Below, piece by piece: positions 28,221-37,007 of a DNA stretch of 55,118 bases (position 1 is the stretch's first letter; every line of letters begins with the position of its first letter). The notes under the pieces are model-generated. The model ran no database searches, was not told where the DNA came from, and was given only the letters and a program-made list of their open reading frames with translations. Origin of the DNA: Pseudomonas sp. (GTDB lineage Bacteria; Pseudomonadota; Gammaproteobacteria; Pseudomonadales; Pseudomonadaceae); NCBI RefSeq assembly GCF_028293835.1, contig NZ_JAQGNX010000116.1, positions 1 through 55,118 of the forward strand, written 5' to 3'. The position numbers and the translations under genes are program-made.

Positions 28221-28728
28221 CACATTACTGTCACATACCGACCTTGGTCTAATGTCGTCCCAAATCTTGGAAAGAGATTAAATAATATTTCATAATTCGA
28301 AAAAGAATTGTTTCATCGTTTTTCAGACGATTATGGAATATTAAATCCTTTTTTCCAAACCAATAGCCTTTTGCCGCCATTTTTATCGCTTTTTATTCGT
28401 AAAAGCTATAGAAACGATATTTTTTATTTCCAAATGACTAATTTTCTGTTGAAAACCATGATCCGACTGTTATTCATGGCCACGCATCCAAGTCGCAGCC
28501 GGGGGTACATCAAACGTCATCGGCGGGAATTTCTCAAAATTAAGTTACAGTTTGTGTATCTCGTCGAAAAATATGTTTCCAAATTGGTCAGCATCAACAG
28601 CTCGCAGCGGTCCCGGATTGGGGCGCATTTCCGCTCATAAGCTAATACCAAAACGTTCTTTATTTACTGGTTCTTAGATCATTTAGTCTTCATTTCCGCC
28701 GAGTTTCGGCTGCCTGATTTGGAGCTTC
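28221..28728. other. Long AT-rich gap upstream of tauA
   Basis: About 500 bp with no supported gene, markedly AT-rich for this genome. A 110-codon open frame at 28308-28640 lacks a ribosome site and has no recognisable domain. The stretch probably contains the tau promoter and its regulator sites, but I cannot place them. Confidence 0.5.
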
Positions 28729-28731
28729 ATG

Positions 28732-29709
28732 ATGAAACGGAACACCCCATTACGCGTGCTGGCGGCCATGTCGTTGGCGGCCGCCAGTTTCTTCGCCCAA
28801 GCTGCAGACTTCACCGTTGCCTATCAAACCACCGTCGATCCAGCCAAGGTCGCACAGGCCGACGGTGCTTACGAAAAAGCCACTCAGTCGAAAATCGACT
28901 GGCGCAAGTTTGATAGCGGTGCCGATGTGATTACCGCCATCGCCTCCGGTGACGTACAAATCGGCTACCTTGGTTCGAGCCCGCTCACCGCCGCTGCAAC
29001 CCGCAAGTTACCGGTTGAAACCTTCCTCATCGCCACCCAGATCGGTGCCGCCGAAGCCCTTGTCGTACGCAACGGTTCAGGAATCAATTCGCCACAGGAC
29101 CTCATCGGCAAAAAAATTGCGGTGCCGTTTGTTTCCACCGGTCATTACAGCCTTCTGGCCGCGCTGAAGCACTGGAATATCGATCCATCGAAAGTCACCA
29201 TTCTCAACCTCGCTCCACCGGCCATTGCCGCTGCCTGGAAGCGTGGCGATATCGACGCTACCTACGTGTGGGACCCCGCACTGGGCGTTGCCAAGGAAAC
29301 TGGCAAAGTGCTGATCACCTCAGGCGAACTGGCCAAGCTCGGCGCTCCAACGTTTGATGCGTGGATCGTGCGCAAAGACTTCGCTGCCAAGCACCCGGAC
29401 ATTGTCAGCGCGTTCGCCAAGGTCACCCTTGACGCCTACGCCGCTTACCGCAAAGACCCGGCGGCCTGGATCGCTACCACCAGTAACGTCGACAAGCTGG
29501 TGAAGTTGTCCGGTGCCAAAGCCACCGACATCCCGGTGCTGCTGCAAGGCAACGTCTACCCGTTGGCTGCCGATCAGGTTGTGGCCCTGGGCGCACCCAC
29601 CATCGAAGCCGTGACCAAAACCGCTGCGTTCCTCAAGGAGCAAGGCAAGGTCGACGCGGTGCTGGCCGACTACTCGCCGTACGTAAGCGCCAAGTTCATC
29701 ACTCAGTAA
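28732..29709 (+). CDS. tauA: Taurine-binding periplasmic protein TauA
   Basis: The 325-residue taurine/sulfonate receptor has a signal peptide ending [14 protein letters not shown]. It shows [32 protein letters not shown] and [24 protein letters not shown], which match the TauA family. It delivers taurine to TauB/C. Two adjacent ATGs are possible (28729 and 28732); the second has the better seven-base spacing from GGAG. It heads tauA-B-C, which lacks the usual fourth gene, tauD. Confidence 0.92.
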   Translation: MKRNTPLRVLAAMSLAAASFFAQAADFTVAYQTTVDPAKVAQADGAYEKATQSKIDWRKFDSGADVITAIASGDVQIGYLGSSPLTAAATRKLPVETFLIATQIGAAEALVVRNGSGINSPQDLIGKKIAVPFVSTGHYSLLAALKHWNIDPSKVTILNLAPPAIAAAWKRGDIDATYVWDPALGVAKETGKVLITSGELAKLGAPTFDAWIVRKDFAAKHPDIVSAFAKVTLDAYAAYRKDPAAWIATTSNVDKLVKLSGAKATDIPVLLQGNVYPLAADQVVALGAPTIEAVTKTAAFLKEQGKVDAVLADYSPYVSAKFITQ

Positions 29710-29735
29710 TCAGCCGCCACTTCGGAGCGTTTGCC

Positions 29736-30530
29736 ATGGCTTTGCTACAGTTGGAGCGTATCGGCGCACAGTATCCCGGTGCAGTTGAGCCGGTGCTGTC
29801 CGATATATCCCTGACCCTGGGGCCGCAACAGCTCTTGGTAGCGCTGGGGCCTTCGGGCAGCGGCAAAACTTCGCTGCTGAATTTGATCGCCGGTTTCGTT
29901 GAGCCCAGTGCCGGGCGTATCACTCTGGACGGTGTTCCCGTCAAAGGCCCCAGCGCCGAACGTGGCGTGGTGTTTCAGGATGATGCGTTGCTGCCGTGGC
30001 AGGATGTGTTGGACAACGTCTGCTTCGGCCTCCAGCTGGCTGGCATGCCTCGGGCTCAGCGTGAAATCAAAGCTCGAGAGATGCTGGCGCTGGTCGATCT
30101 GGCTGACTTTGACCATCGACGCATCTGGCAACTGTCCGGGGGTCAGAAGCAGCGTGTCGGACTGGCCCGCGCATTGGCCGCCGATCCGCGAGTCCTGTTG
30201 ATGGACGAACCTTTCGGCGCCCTCGATGCGTTCACCCGCGAACAAATGCAGGAGTTACTGCTGCAAGTGTGGAAACGCACCGCCAAGCCGGTTTTTCTGA
30301 TCACCCACGACATTGAAGAAGCGGTGTTTCTGGCCACTGACCTGATCTTGCTCGCGCCCAATCCAGGGCAAATCGTCGAGCGGCTGAAGCTGGATTTCGG
30401 CCAACGTTATGCGCAAGGCGAGTCGGCCCGCGCCATTAAATCCGACCCGAGCTTTATCGAGACCCGTGAACATGTGCTGTCTAAGGTCTTCTCTCAGCGC
30501 AGCGTCTCGGTCCGGGAGCAACGCCCATGA
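29736..30530 (+). CDS. tauB: Taurine ABC transporter ATPase TauB
   Basis: The 264-residue ATPase has Walker A GPSGSGKT (38-45), signature LSGGQKQR, Walker [13 protein letters not shown] and H-loop [10 protein letters not shown]. It energises taurine import with TauC. It lies 26 bp after tauA, and its stop overlaps the tauC start (ATGA). Confidence 0.93.
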   Translation: MALLQLERIGAQYPGAVEPVLSDISLTLGPQQLLVALGPSGSGKTSLLNLIAGFVEPSAGRITLDGVPVKGPSAERGVVFQDDALLPWQDVLDNVCFGLQLAGMPRAQREIKAREMLALVDLADFDHRRIWQLSGGQKQRVGLARALAADPRVLLMDEPFGALDAFTREQMQELLLQVWKRTAKPVFLITHDIEEAVFLATDLILLAPNPGQIVERLKLDFGQRYAQGESARAIKSDPSFIETREHVLSKVFSQRSVSVREQRP

Positions 30531-31366
30531 GTAGCTACGAACTACAGGCAACCGCTAAAGCGGCTGCAAACAAGCCTTCGGTCATGCCAGTACGGCGCAG
30601 CGTGAGTACGCGCTGGATTAGCGTACTGACCTTGATCACCCTCCTCGCGATCTGGTGGGCAGTCACAGCCGCCGAATGGATTGAGCCGCTGTTCTTGCCG
30701 CCACCGGCCGCTGTGCTGGAGAAAGGCTGGCTGCTGGCGACCAAGGGTTACATGGACTCAACCTTGTGGCAGCACCTCGGTGCAAGCTTGCAACGCATTG
30801 GTCTGGGTCTGTTCTTTGCGGTGATAACCGCCGTGCCGGTGGGTATCGCCATTGGGCATAACCGCATCGCACGGGGCATCTTTGATCCGTTGATCGAGTT
30901 TTACCGACCCATTCCGCCGCTGGCGTATTTGCCTCTGATCGTGATTTGGTGCGGCATCGGCGAGCTGTCGAAAGTGCTGCTGATCTATCTGGCGATCTTC
31001 GCCCCGGTGGCGATTTCTACCGCTACCGGCGTACGCACCGTGGACCCGGCAAAAATCCGCGCGGCGCAGTCGCTGGGGGCAACACGCTGGCAATTGATTC
31101 GCCATGTGATCCTGCCGAGCGCGTTGCCGGACATTCTGACTGGCGTGCGAATCGGCCTGGGCGTGGGCTGGTCAACGCTGGTGGCCGCCGAATTGATCGC
31201 CGCCACCAGTGGCCTGGGCTTTATGGTTCAGTCGGCAGCGCAATTTTTGGTTACTGACGTGGTGGTGCTGGGGATTTTGGTGATTGCGCTGATTGCGTTT
31301 GCCATGGAGATGGGACTCCGCGTGCTGCAACGTAAGCTGGTGCCTTGGCATGGCCAAGCCCATTAG
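30527..31366 (+). CDS. tauC: Taurine ABC transporter permease TauC
   Basis: The 279-residue permease has a cytoplasmic basic N-terminus, about six membrane segments, and the EAA-like loop [30 protein letters not shown]. It is the channel of the taurine importer. It is translationally coupled to tauB by an ATGA overlap. In E. coli and other Pseudomonas tauD (taurine dioxygenase) follows here; in this window the next 263 bp hold an NtrC/sigma-54 control region instead. Confidence 0.93.
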   Translation: MSSYELQATAKAAANKPSVMPVRRSVSTRWISVLTLITLLAIWWAVTAAEWIEPLFLPPPAAVLEKGWLLATKGYMDSTLWQHLGASLQRIGLGLFFAVITAVPVGIAIGHNRIARGIFDPLIEFYRPIPPLAYLPLIVIWCGIGELSKVLLIYLAIFAPVAISTATGVRTVDPAKIRAAQSLGATRWQLIRHVILPSALPDILTGVRIGLGVGWSTLVAAELIAATSGLGFMVQSAAQFLVTDVVVLGILVIALIAFAMEMGLRVLQRKLVPWHGQAH

Positions 31367-31375
31367 CCCTGAAAA

Positions 31376-31423
31376 TGCATCACTTTGGTGTCCCGCACCC
31401 TTTTAATGCGCAAATTGTGTGCA
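31376..31423 (+). promoter_or_regulatory. Tandem NtrC-type enhancer sites
   Basis: The sequence TGCATCACTTTGGTGTC (31376-31392) closely fits the NtrC palindrome TGCACYANNNTGGTGCA, with three mismatches in fourteen defined positions. Two weaker copies follow at 31394-31410 and 31407-31423 (TGCGCAAATTGTGTGCA). Their centre lies about 160 bp upstream of a sigma-54 promoter, a usual distance for an enhancer. The match was made by eye. Confidence 0.6.
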
Positions 31424-31551
31424 GGGATTTCGCTATACCCGGAAAGTGAAGTTTTCCGCGCAAGCTCCGAAAAAATTCGAAAACCCCCAAGACGCCATAG
31501 CTAAAGGGCTTCTCCAGAGAAAAAGCCTCTATTTACGCTGGAATTTAAAAA

Positions 31552-31569
31552 CTGGCACGCAGCCTGCAA
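31552..31569 (+). promoter_or_regulatory. Sigma-54 (-24/-12) promoter
   Basis: The sequence CTGGCACGCAGCCTGCAA matches the consensus YTGGCACGrNNNTTGCW at all but one strong position. The GG and GC dinucleotides have the required spacing. Transcription should begin near 31579. Together with the NtrC-type sites upstream it predicts nitrogen-limitation control. Confidence 0.75.
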
Positions 31570-31578
31570 TAGGTTATG

Positions 31579-31631
31579 TAACACCAGTTTTGGGGACCTT
31601 GGTACAGGCAGGCCGGGGATTCCCCTCTTTT
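31579..31631 (+). ncRNA. Candidate sigma-54-dependent small RNA (NrsZ-like?)
   Basis: About 53 nt from the predicted start to a small GGGGATTCCCC hairpin followed by TCTTTTA, with no open frame. In P. aeruginosa the NtrC/sigma-54-dependent RNA NrsZ lies next to the same downstream gene neighbourhood (ntrC, then the genes before secB). Identity with NrsZ rests on position and promoter type, not on sequence comparison. The stem is only 4 bp, so the 3' end is uncertain. Confidence 0.35.
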
Positions 31632-32070
31632 ATTCCTCTCGGAGGCTGACCTCCAGTCTCCAGCGCCCGTCCACTTTTGCACCGTGCCAGTCACCGTGCA
31701 AAGGGCGGGCCGCCAGTAGATTAAGCAACAAACCCCCATCCGCGTGTTGCACCCTCCAGCGAACATCTTTGCCGTTGAGTTTGAATTCGCCTTTTTGCGT
31801 TTCGCCTTTTGCGTTGAATAGCATTGCCAGCGAACCCGACACTTGCTCACCCAAGACTTTTGGTTCCTGGTTGAACCACAGCACCAGACCGTCCGCGCCA
31901 GGTTCAATCTGCTGCAGTTCCAACGGGTCGGGAGCGGTAAGGCGACCGATCATCAAGCCGACCATCACTCCTACAATCGCCATCGAGCCCAATACCTTCG
32001 GCCATAGTTTCGGCCTCGGGTCTTCTTCAGGGGTAGAATGCAGCCCGTCTTTCAATTCGGAGCCGTGCAT
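31630..32070 (-). CDS. Small membrane-anchored conserved protein
   Basis: The 146-residue protein has one membrane segment (about residues 25-43, [19 protein letters not shown]) after a charged cytoplasmic N-terminus. A periplasmic beta-rich domain follows ([25 protein letters not shown], then [16 protein letters not shown]). No known domain is recognised. Its ATG overlaps the trmL ATG on the other strand in a shared CATG, so each leader is inside the other gene. A conserved hypothetical gene occupies the matching place in P. aeruginosa. Confidence 0.78.
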   Translation of the reverse strand: MHGSELKDGLHSTPEEDPRPKLWPKVLGSMAIVGVMVGLMIGRLTAPDPLELQQIEPGADGLVLWFNQEPKVLGEQVSGSLAMLFNAKGETQKGEFKLNGKDVRWRVQHADGGLLLNLLAARPLHGDWHGAKVDGRWRLEVSLREE

Positions 32071-32524
32071 GTTTCACGTCATCCTTTTTCAACCAGAAAT
32101 TCCGCCGAATACCGGCAATATCATCAGGCTGTGCGCCAACAGTGGCTGCACCCTGCATTTGATCGAGCCGCTGGGTTTCGAACTGGACGACAAGCGCTTA
32201 CGTCGTGCCGGGCTCGATTACCATGAGTACGCCAGCCTTAAAACCCACGCTGACTTGCAAAGCTGCCTGGAAACCCTCGGTCAGCCACGCCTGTTTGCTT
32301 TTACCACAAAAGGCTCTCGGCCTTTTCATGACGCGCGCTTCGAAAAGGGCGACGCCTTTCTGTTCGGGCCGGAAAGCCGTGGCTTGCCCGCCGACATCCT
32401 TGATTCGCTTTCAAGCGACCACCGCTTGCGCCTGCCCATGCGCGAAGGCTGCCGCAGCCTGAACCTGTCGAATACGGTCGCAGTGGCGGTGTACGAGGCG
32501 TGGCGACAGCTGGATTTCGCTTAG
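32069..32524 (+). CDS. trmL: tRNA (cytidine(34)-2'-O)-methyltransferase TrmL
   Basis: The 151-residue SPOUT-class enzyme methylates the 2'-O of the wobble base in leucine tRNAs, using SAM. Motifs are [34 protein letters not shown] at the N-terminus, [10 protein letters not shown], and the knot motif [32 protein letters not shown] site lies six bases before the ATG. The frame is open far upstream, but motif conservation begins at this Met. It is convergent with secB, separated by a bidirectional terminator. Confidence 0.93.
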   Translation: MFHVILFQPEIPPNTGNIIRLCANSGCTLHLIEPLGFELDDKRLRRAGLDYHEYASLKTHADLQSCLETLGQPRLFAFTTKGSRPFHDARFEKGDAFLFGPESRGLPADILDSLSSDHRLRLPMREGCRSLNLSNTVAVAVYEAWRQLDFA

Positions 32525-32568
32525 ACGGCCCTACGCAGGTCTGTGAAGTAGACTTGCGCACCAAACAA

Positions 32569-32594
32569 AAAAAGCGCCCCAAAAGGCGCTTTTT
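32569..32594. terminator. Bidirectional terminator trmL/secB
   Basis: A 7-bp stem (AAGCGCC with GGCGCTT) is flanked by A- and T-runs between the convergent trmL and secB genes. Confidence 0.88.
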
Positions 32595-32611
32595 CACTTC
32601 CGACGTGCCGC

Positions 32612-33100
32612 TTATTGCACAGTCGGGGCTTCGCCGGACGCTTGCAGGCGGGACAACTCTTGCGCGTACAGCGCGTCAAAATTGACCGGGGCCAGCATCA
32701 GCGCAGGGAACGAACCGCGTACAACCAGGCTGTCGATGGTTTCGCGAGCGTACGGGAACAAAATGTTCGGGCAGAACGCGCCAAGCGTGTGGCTCATGCC
32801 TGCTGGGTCGAGGCCTTTGATCAAGAAGATGCCAGCTTGCTGCACTTCAACGATGAAAGCCACTTCGTCACCGTTATTCACGGTAACCGACAGTGTAAGA
32901 ACCACTTCGTAGAAATCGCCTTCCAGCGGCTTCTGGCGTGTATTCAGGTCCAGCGCAACGCTTGGCGTCCATTCCTGGCGAAAAATCGCCGGGCTTTTCG
33001 GTGCTTCGAACGATAAGTCACGGACGTAGATGCGCTGCAAGGAAAATTGCGGAGCTTCGGCGTCTTCTGCAACAGCGCCGTTGGTCGATTGGTCAGTCAT
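32612..33100 (-). CDS. secB: Protein-export chaperone SecB
   Basis: The 162-residue cytoplasmic chaperone keeps preproteins unfolded and hands them to SecA. The family pattern is complete: [19 protein letters not shown], then [53 protein letters not shown] and [17 protein letters not shown] precedes the ATG. It is the last gene of yibN-grxC-secB, the same order as in E. coli. Confidence 0.97.
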   Translation of the reverse strand: MTDQSTNGAVAEDAEAPQFSLQRIYVRDLSFEAPKSPAIFRQEWTPSVALDLNTRQKPLEGDFYEVVLTLSVTVNNGDEVAFIVEVQQAGIFLIKGLDPAGMSHTLGAFCPNILFPYARETIDSLVVRGSFPALMLAPVNFDALYAQELSRLQASGEAPTVQ

Positions 33101-33138
33101 GTCAGGTCCTTCTTATAAGGTTCTGTAGGATTTCGGAT

Positions 33139-33393
33139 TCAAGCCTGAAGCAGCGCGTCGAGCTTACCGGCGCGCTCAAGGGCAAACAAATCATCACAAC
33201 CACCGACGTGGTTTGCACCGATCCAGATTTGCGGAACAGAGGTACGTCCAGCTTTCCGGGTCATTTCAGCGCGAAGCTGTGGCTTGCCATCGACCCTGAT
33301 TTCTTCGAAGGCAATGCCCTTGCTTTCCAGCAATTGCTTGGCACGGATGCAGTACGGGCACCAGTCGCTCGAATAGACGATGACGTCAGCCAT
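33139..33393 (-). CDS. grxC: Glutaredoxin GrxC
   Basis: The 84-residue glutaredoxin-3 has the dithiol active site Cys12-Pro-Tyr-Cys15 (SSDWCPYC) and the glutathione-binding TSVPQIWIG and GGCDDLFAL segments. It reduces disulfides with glutathione in the cytoplasm. It begins 1 bp after the rhodanese-like gene stop and lies 38 bp before secB. Confidence 0.95.
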   Translation of the reverse strand: MADVIVYSSDWCPYCIRAKQLLESKGIAFEEIRVDGKPQLRAEMTRKAGRTSVPQIWIGANHVGGCDDLFALERAGKLDALLQA

Positions 33394-33394
33394 T

Positions 33395-33808
33395 TCACTT
33401 CACCAAAGGAAGATTGTCGGAGCGCCAGGCAGACACGCCGCCGGACAGCTTGGCGGCGGTGAAGCCAGCCTTGAGCAATTCCCGAGCGGTAGCGCCAGCG
33501 TGCTGACCTTGGGCGTCAACGATGATCAGCGTCTTTGCCTTGTGTTTTTCCAGCTCGGCAACGCGAGAAATCACTTTGTCTTGCGGAAAGCTCAGAGCGC
33601 CAACGATATGACCAGCCGAGAAATCCTTGGCCGAACGGACGTCGATAACTACGCCCTGATCACTGTTGACCAGCGACGTCAGCTCACGGGTGCTGAGGCT
33701 GCGGCCACCTTTGCTGATTTCTGTCGCGATCAACAACGCGAGCAGAATGGCGAAGGCGCCAGCCAGCAAATAGTGGTTAGTGGCAAATTCAATCAGATGA
33801 GCAACCAT
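33395..33808 (-). CDS. Rhodanese-like membrane protein (YibN type)
   Basis: The 137-residue protein has an N-terminal membrane segment (about residues 11-28, LLAGAFAILLALLIATEI) and a rhodanese fold (VVIDVRSAKDFSAGHIVGALSFP, and the C-terminal GGVSAWRSDNLPLVK). The position of the catalytic cysteine loop reads IIVDAQGQHAGAT and has no cysteine, so sulfurtransferase activity is unlikely. E. coli YibN occupies the same site before grxC-secB and is similar in layout. The start is at MVAHL. It is divergent from gpmI. Confidence 0.88.
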   Translation of the reverse strand: MVAHLIEFATNHYLLAGAFAILLALLIATEISKGGRSLSTRELTSLVNSDQGVVIDVRSAKDFSAGHIVGALSFPQDKVISRVAELEKHKAKTLIIVDAQGQHAGATARELLKAGFTAAKLSGGVSAWRSDNLPLVK

Positions 33809-33954
33809 CAGTAGGTTCCAGGGCGTTAAAATGGCGGCCAGTATACACAGCACCCAAGGTCGGCCAAAGCCCGTACGGCAGTGACGCCGTTTGAACTTGG
33901 CCTTAATATGCCGATCTGTTTTTTTACTTCGTTCATTAGCCGCGAGTGGAATCT

Positions 33955-35490
33955 ATGACTGCCACGCCAAAACCTCTGGTTCTGATCATCTTGGACGGCT
34001 TCGGCCACAGCGATAGCCATGACGGGAATGCTATTTACGATGCCAAGATGCCGGTCATGGACCGCCTGTACGCGACCCAGCCCAACGGGCTGATCTCCGG
34101 TTCCGGGATGGACGTCGGCCTACCGGACGGGCAGATGGGCAATTCTGAGGTGGGGCACATGAACCTCGGCGCTGGCCGTGTGGTTTATCAGGACTTTACC
34201 CGCGTCACCAAGTCAATCCGGGACGGCGACTTCTTCAAAAATCCGGCGATCTGCGGCGCAGTCGATAAAGCCGTCAGTGCCGGCAAAGCGGTGCACATTA
34301 TGGGCCTGTTGTCCCCTGGAGGTGTACACAGCCATCAGGATCACTTGGTCGCCATGGCTGAGTTGGCCGCCCAGCAAGGCGCAGAAAAAATTTACCTGCA
34401 CGCTTTCCTCGACGGCCGTGACACCCCGCCACGCAGTGCCAAAGCCTCCCTTGAACTGATGGATTCGACGTTCGCCAAACTGGGCAAGGGCCGCACCGCC
34501 ACGATTATTGGTCGCTACTTCGCCATGGACCGCGACAATCGCTGGGACCGTGTGGCGTCCGCTTACAACTTGATCGTCGACGGTACTTCCGAGTTTCAGG
34601 CAGACACCAGCGAAGCAGGCCTGGCTGCTGCTTACGAACGCGGCGAGAACGACGAATTCGTCAAAGCCACCAGCATTGGTGACAAGGTCAAGGTTGAAGA
34701 CGGTGACGCCGTGATCTTCATGAACTTCCGCGCCGACCGTGCACGGGAGCTGACCCGGGTCTTCGTCGAAGACAATTTCAAGGACTTCGAACGCCCTCGC
34801 CAGGCAAAGCTGGCCGGCTTCGTCATGCTCACTCAATATGCCGCCAGCATCCCTGCCCCGTCGGCATTTGCCGCTGGCAGCCTGAAAAACGTGCTCGGTG
34901 AATACCTGTCGAACAATGGCAAAACCCAGCTGCGGATCGCCGAAACCGAAAAATACGCCCACGTGACCTTCTTCTTCTCCGGCGGTCGTGAAGAACCGTT
35001 TCCCGGCGAAGAGCGCATCTTGATTCCGTCGCCAAAAGTCGCCACCTACGATTTGCAGCCGGAAATGAGTGCGCCGGAAGTCACCGATAAAATCGTCGAC
35101 GCCATTGAAAATCAGCGTTTTGACGTCATCATCGTCAACTACGCCAACGGCGACATGGTCGGCCACAGCGGGATTCTGGAAGCCGCGATCAAAGCCGTCG
35201 AATACCTTGACGTGTGCATTGGTCGGATTGTTACCGCGCTGGATAAGGTCGGTGGAGAAGCGCTGATTACTGCTGACCACGGCAACGTCGAACAAATGTC
35301 CGATGAAAAGACCGGCCAGGCTCACACGGCGCACACATCGGAGCCAGTACCGTTTATTTATGTGGGCAAACGCGACCTGAAAGTTCGTGAAGGTGGGGTT
35401 CTGGCCGATGTGGCGCCAACTATGTTGCAGCTTCTGGGCATGGAAAAGCCGCAAGAGATGACCGGTCATTCGATCCTGGTCGCTAAATAA
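33955..35490 (+). CDS. gpmI: 2,3-bisphosphoglycerate-independent phosphoglycerate mutase
   Basis: The 511-residue cofactor-independent enzyme interconverts 3- and 2-phosphoglycerate in glycolysis using two Mn ions. Visible are the N-terminal metal motif [12 protein letters not shown], the nucleophile Ser in [43 protein letters not shown], and the C-terminal [11 protein letters not shown] and [19 protein letters not shown] precedes the ATG; an in-frame GTG three codons earlier is possible. Two hairpins follow. Confidence 0.96.
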   Translation: MTATPKPLVLIILDGFGHSDSHDGNAIYDAKMPVMDRLYATQPNGLISGSGMDVGLPDGQMGNSEVGHMNLGAGRVVYQDFTRVTKSIRDGDFFKNPAICGAVDKAVSAGKAVHIMGLLSPGGVHSHQDHLVAMAELAAQQGAEKIYLHAFLDGRDTPPRSAKASLELMDSTFAKLGKGRTATIIGRYFAMDRDNRWDRVASAYNLIVDGTSEFQADTSEAGLAAAYERGENDEFVKATSIGDKVKVEDGDAVIFMNFRADRARELTRVFVEDNFKDFERPRQAKLAGFVMLTQYAASIPAPSAFAAGSLKNVLGEYLSNNGKTQLRIAETEKYAHVTFFFSGGREEPFPGEERILIPSPKVATYDLQPEMSAPEVTDKIVDAIENQRFDVIIVNYANGDMVGHSGILEAAIKAVEYLDVCIGRIVTALDKVGGEALITADHGNVEQMSDEKTGQAHTAHTSEPVPFIYVGKRDLKVREGGVLADVAPTMLQLLGMEKPQEMTGHSILVAK

Positions 35491-35510
35491 ATCGCGCTAA
35501 ACAGCGCAAA

Positions 35511-35540
35511 ACCGGTGCTCTGAAAATCTTCGGCACCGGT
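35511..35540. other. Hairpin after gpmI
   Basis: An 8-bp perfect inverted repeat (ACCGGTGC with GCACCGGT) lies 20 bp beyond the gpmI stop and ahead of the intrinsic terminator. It has no U-run and may protect the mRNA end. Confidence 0.5.
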
Positions 35541-35553
35541 CAATTATCCGACT

Positions 35554-35588
35554 CGCCCCAAAGCAGTAGCCCTGGGGCGTTTTTTTTG
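35554..35588 (+). terminator. gpmI terminator
   Basis: A 7-bp stem (CGCCCCA with TGGGGCG) is followed by eight T. Confidence 0.9.
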
Positions 35589-35644
35589 CGGCGCGCGGCG
35601 GGCATACTAGGCTCTGTTCACTCTTCCTTGGTGTCGCCCGCCCC

Positions 35645-36973
35645 ATGCTTCGCGTCCTGATCGCCCTAGTTTTGATGTGTCTGCTCACTCCAGTGTTCGC
35701 CGATGAGCGCGCGCAAACCCAACAGCAGTTGGAGGCAGCCCGAAAAGACATCACCGAGCTGAAGAAACGCCTCGGTGAATTGCAGCAGGAAAAATCCGGC
35801 GTGCAGAAAGACCTGCGCGGCACAGAAACCGAGATGGGTAAGCTGGAAAAGCAGGTGGAGGCCCTGCAGAAGGAACAAAAAAAGACTGAAGTCGAGCTGC
35901 AACGGCTCGACCAGGAAAAAAAGAAGCTCCAAAGTTCTCGCGTTGAACAACAACGGCTGATCGCGATTCAGGCCCGTGCCGCTTATCAGGGTGGCCGCGA
36001 GGAATACCTGAAATTACTGTTGAATCAGCAGAACCCGGAAAAATTCGCCCGAACGCTGACCTATTATGATTATTTAAGCCAAGCCCGCATGGCGCAAATA
36101 CGCAATTTCAGCGAAACCCTGAGCAAGTTGGCCGGCGTCGAAAAAGACATCGACCTGCAACAAGCTCAATTGTTGGTGCAAAAAAGCAACCTTGAGGACC
36201 AGCATCAAGAGTTGGACAAGGTTCGCCAGGAACGCCAGCAAGCACTGGCCAAACTCAATGTCGACGTAAAAGCCCGAGACGTAAAGCTGCAGACCCGCCA
36301 GCAAGAACAAAGTGATCTGGCCAATGTGCTGAAAACCATTGAAGAAACCTTGGCCCGACAGGCCCGCGAAGCTGAAGAGGCCCGGCAAAAAGCGTTGATT
36401 GCCCAGCAAGAAGCGGAAAAACAGCGTCAGCGTGATGAACAGGCTCGCGCCCTGGCGAAGAACAGCAGCAAAGAAAACGGCCGTGATAACGATGACGAAG
36501 CGCCGGTAAAGCGCCCCGTCAAAGCGCCCGGCGTGCTGGTTTCCAGCGCCGGAGTTTCGTATGGCGGGCCTTTTGAGCAAGCAAAGGGAAAACTTCCTTG
36601 GCCGGTTGATGGTCGACTACTGGCGCGTTTCGGTGAAACACGCGGTGATGACGCTCGTACCAAGTGGGATGGCGTGATGATCAGCGCCCCTGCAGGCAGC
36701 CAGGTACATGCGGTGCACGGTGGTCGCGTGGTGTTTGCCGACTGGTTGCGTGGCGCTGGCCTTCTGGTCATTCTCGACCACGGCAACGGTTTTTTGAGTT
36801 TGTATGGGCACAACCAGAGTCTGCTCAAGGACGCTGGCGATATTGTTAAAGCGGGTGAGGCGATTTCCACGGTAGGTAACAGTGGTGGTCAAGAAACACC
36901 GGCGTTGTATTTCGCTATACGTCAGCAGGGTCGCCCTAGTGACCCGGCGCAATGGTGCCATGTTCAAGGATAA
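35645..36973 (+). CDS. EnvC-like murein hydrolase activator
   Basis: The 442-residue periplasmic protein has a signal peptide (cleaved near PVFA-DER), a long coiled coil (about residues 25-275, rich in Gln, Glu, Lys and Arg heptads) and a C-terminal LytM/M23 domain (about 315-440). The LytM metal ligands are degenerate: RLLARFGETR replaces the usual HxGxD site, while SLYGHNQSLL keeps only one His. It therefore activates amidases during septum splitting and is not itself a hydrolase, as known for EnvC. No good ribosome site is visible. It lies upstream of ctpA, as in E. coli gpmM-envC order. Confidence 0.9.
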   Translation: MLRVLIALVLMCLLTPVFADERAQTQQQLEAARKDITELKKRLGELQQEKSGVQKDLRGTETEMGKLEKQVEALQKEQKKTEVELQRLDQEKKKLQSSRVEQQRLIAIQARAAYQGGREEYLKLLLNQQNPEKFARTLTYYDYLSQARMAQIRNFSETLSKLAGVEKDIDLQQAQLLVQKSNLEDQHQELDKVRQERQQALAKLNVDVKARDVKLQTRQQEQSDLANVLKTIEETLARQAREAEEARQKALIAQQEAEKQRQRDEQARALAKNSSKENGRDNDDEAPVKRPVKAPGVLVSSAGVSYGGPFEQAKGKLPWPVDGRLLARFGETRGDDARTKWDGVMISAPAGSQVHAVHGGRVVFADWLRGAGLLVILDHGNGFLSLYGHNQSLLKDAGDIVKAGEAISTVGNSGGQETPALYFAIRQQGRPSDPAQWCHVQG

Positions 36974-37007
36974 GCTGGCGCCAACCTCAGGTTTAGGAGT
37001 TCGTTCG

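Noticed and set aside
28308..28640. 110-codon open frame between the porin and tauA
   Set aside because: No ribosome site, no recognisable domain, very AT-rich with Phe/Arg/Lys-heavy translation; looks like non-coding sequence.
31552..31569. The -24/-12 element as a tauD or tau promoter
   Set aside because: It lies downstream of tauC and points toward the convergent gene; no tau gene follows it.
34213..35469. 418-codon antisense frame opposite gpmI
   Set aside because: Shadow of a conserved housekeeping gene; no domain or ribosome site.
35645..36973. Active M23 peptidase
   Set aside because: The HxGxD and second metal-binding motifs are degenerate, so it is called an EnvC-type activator.
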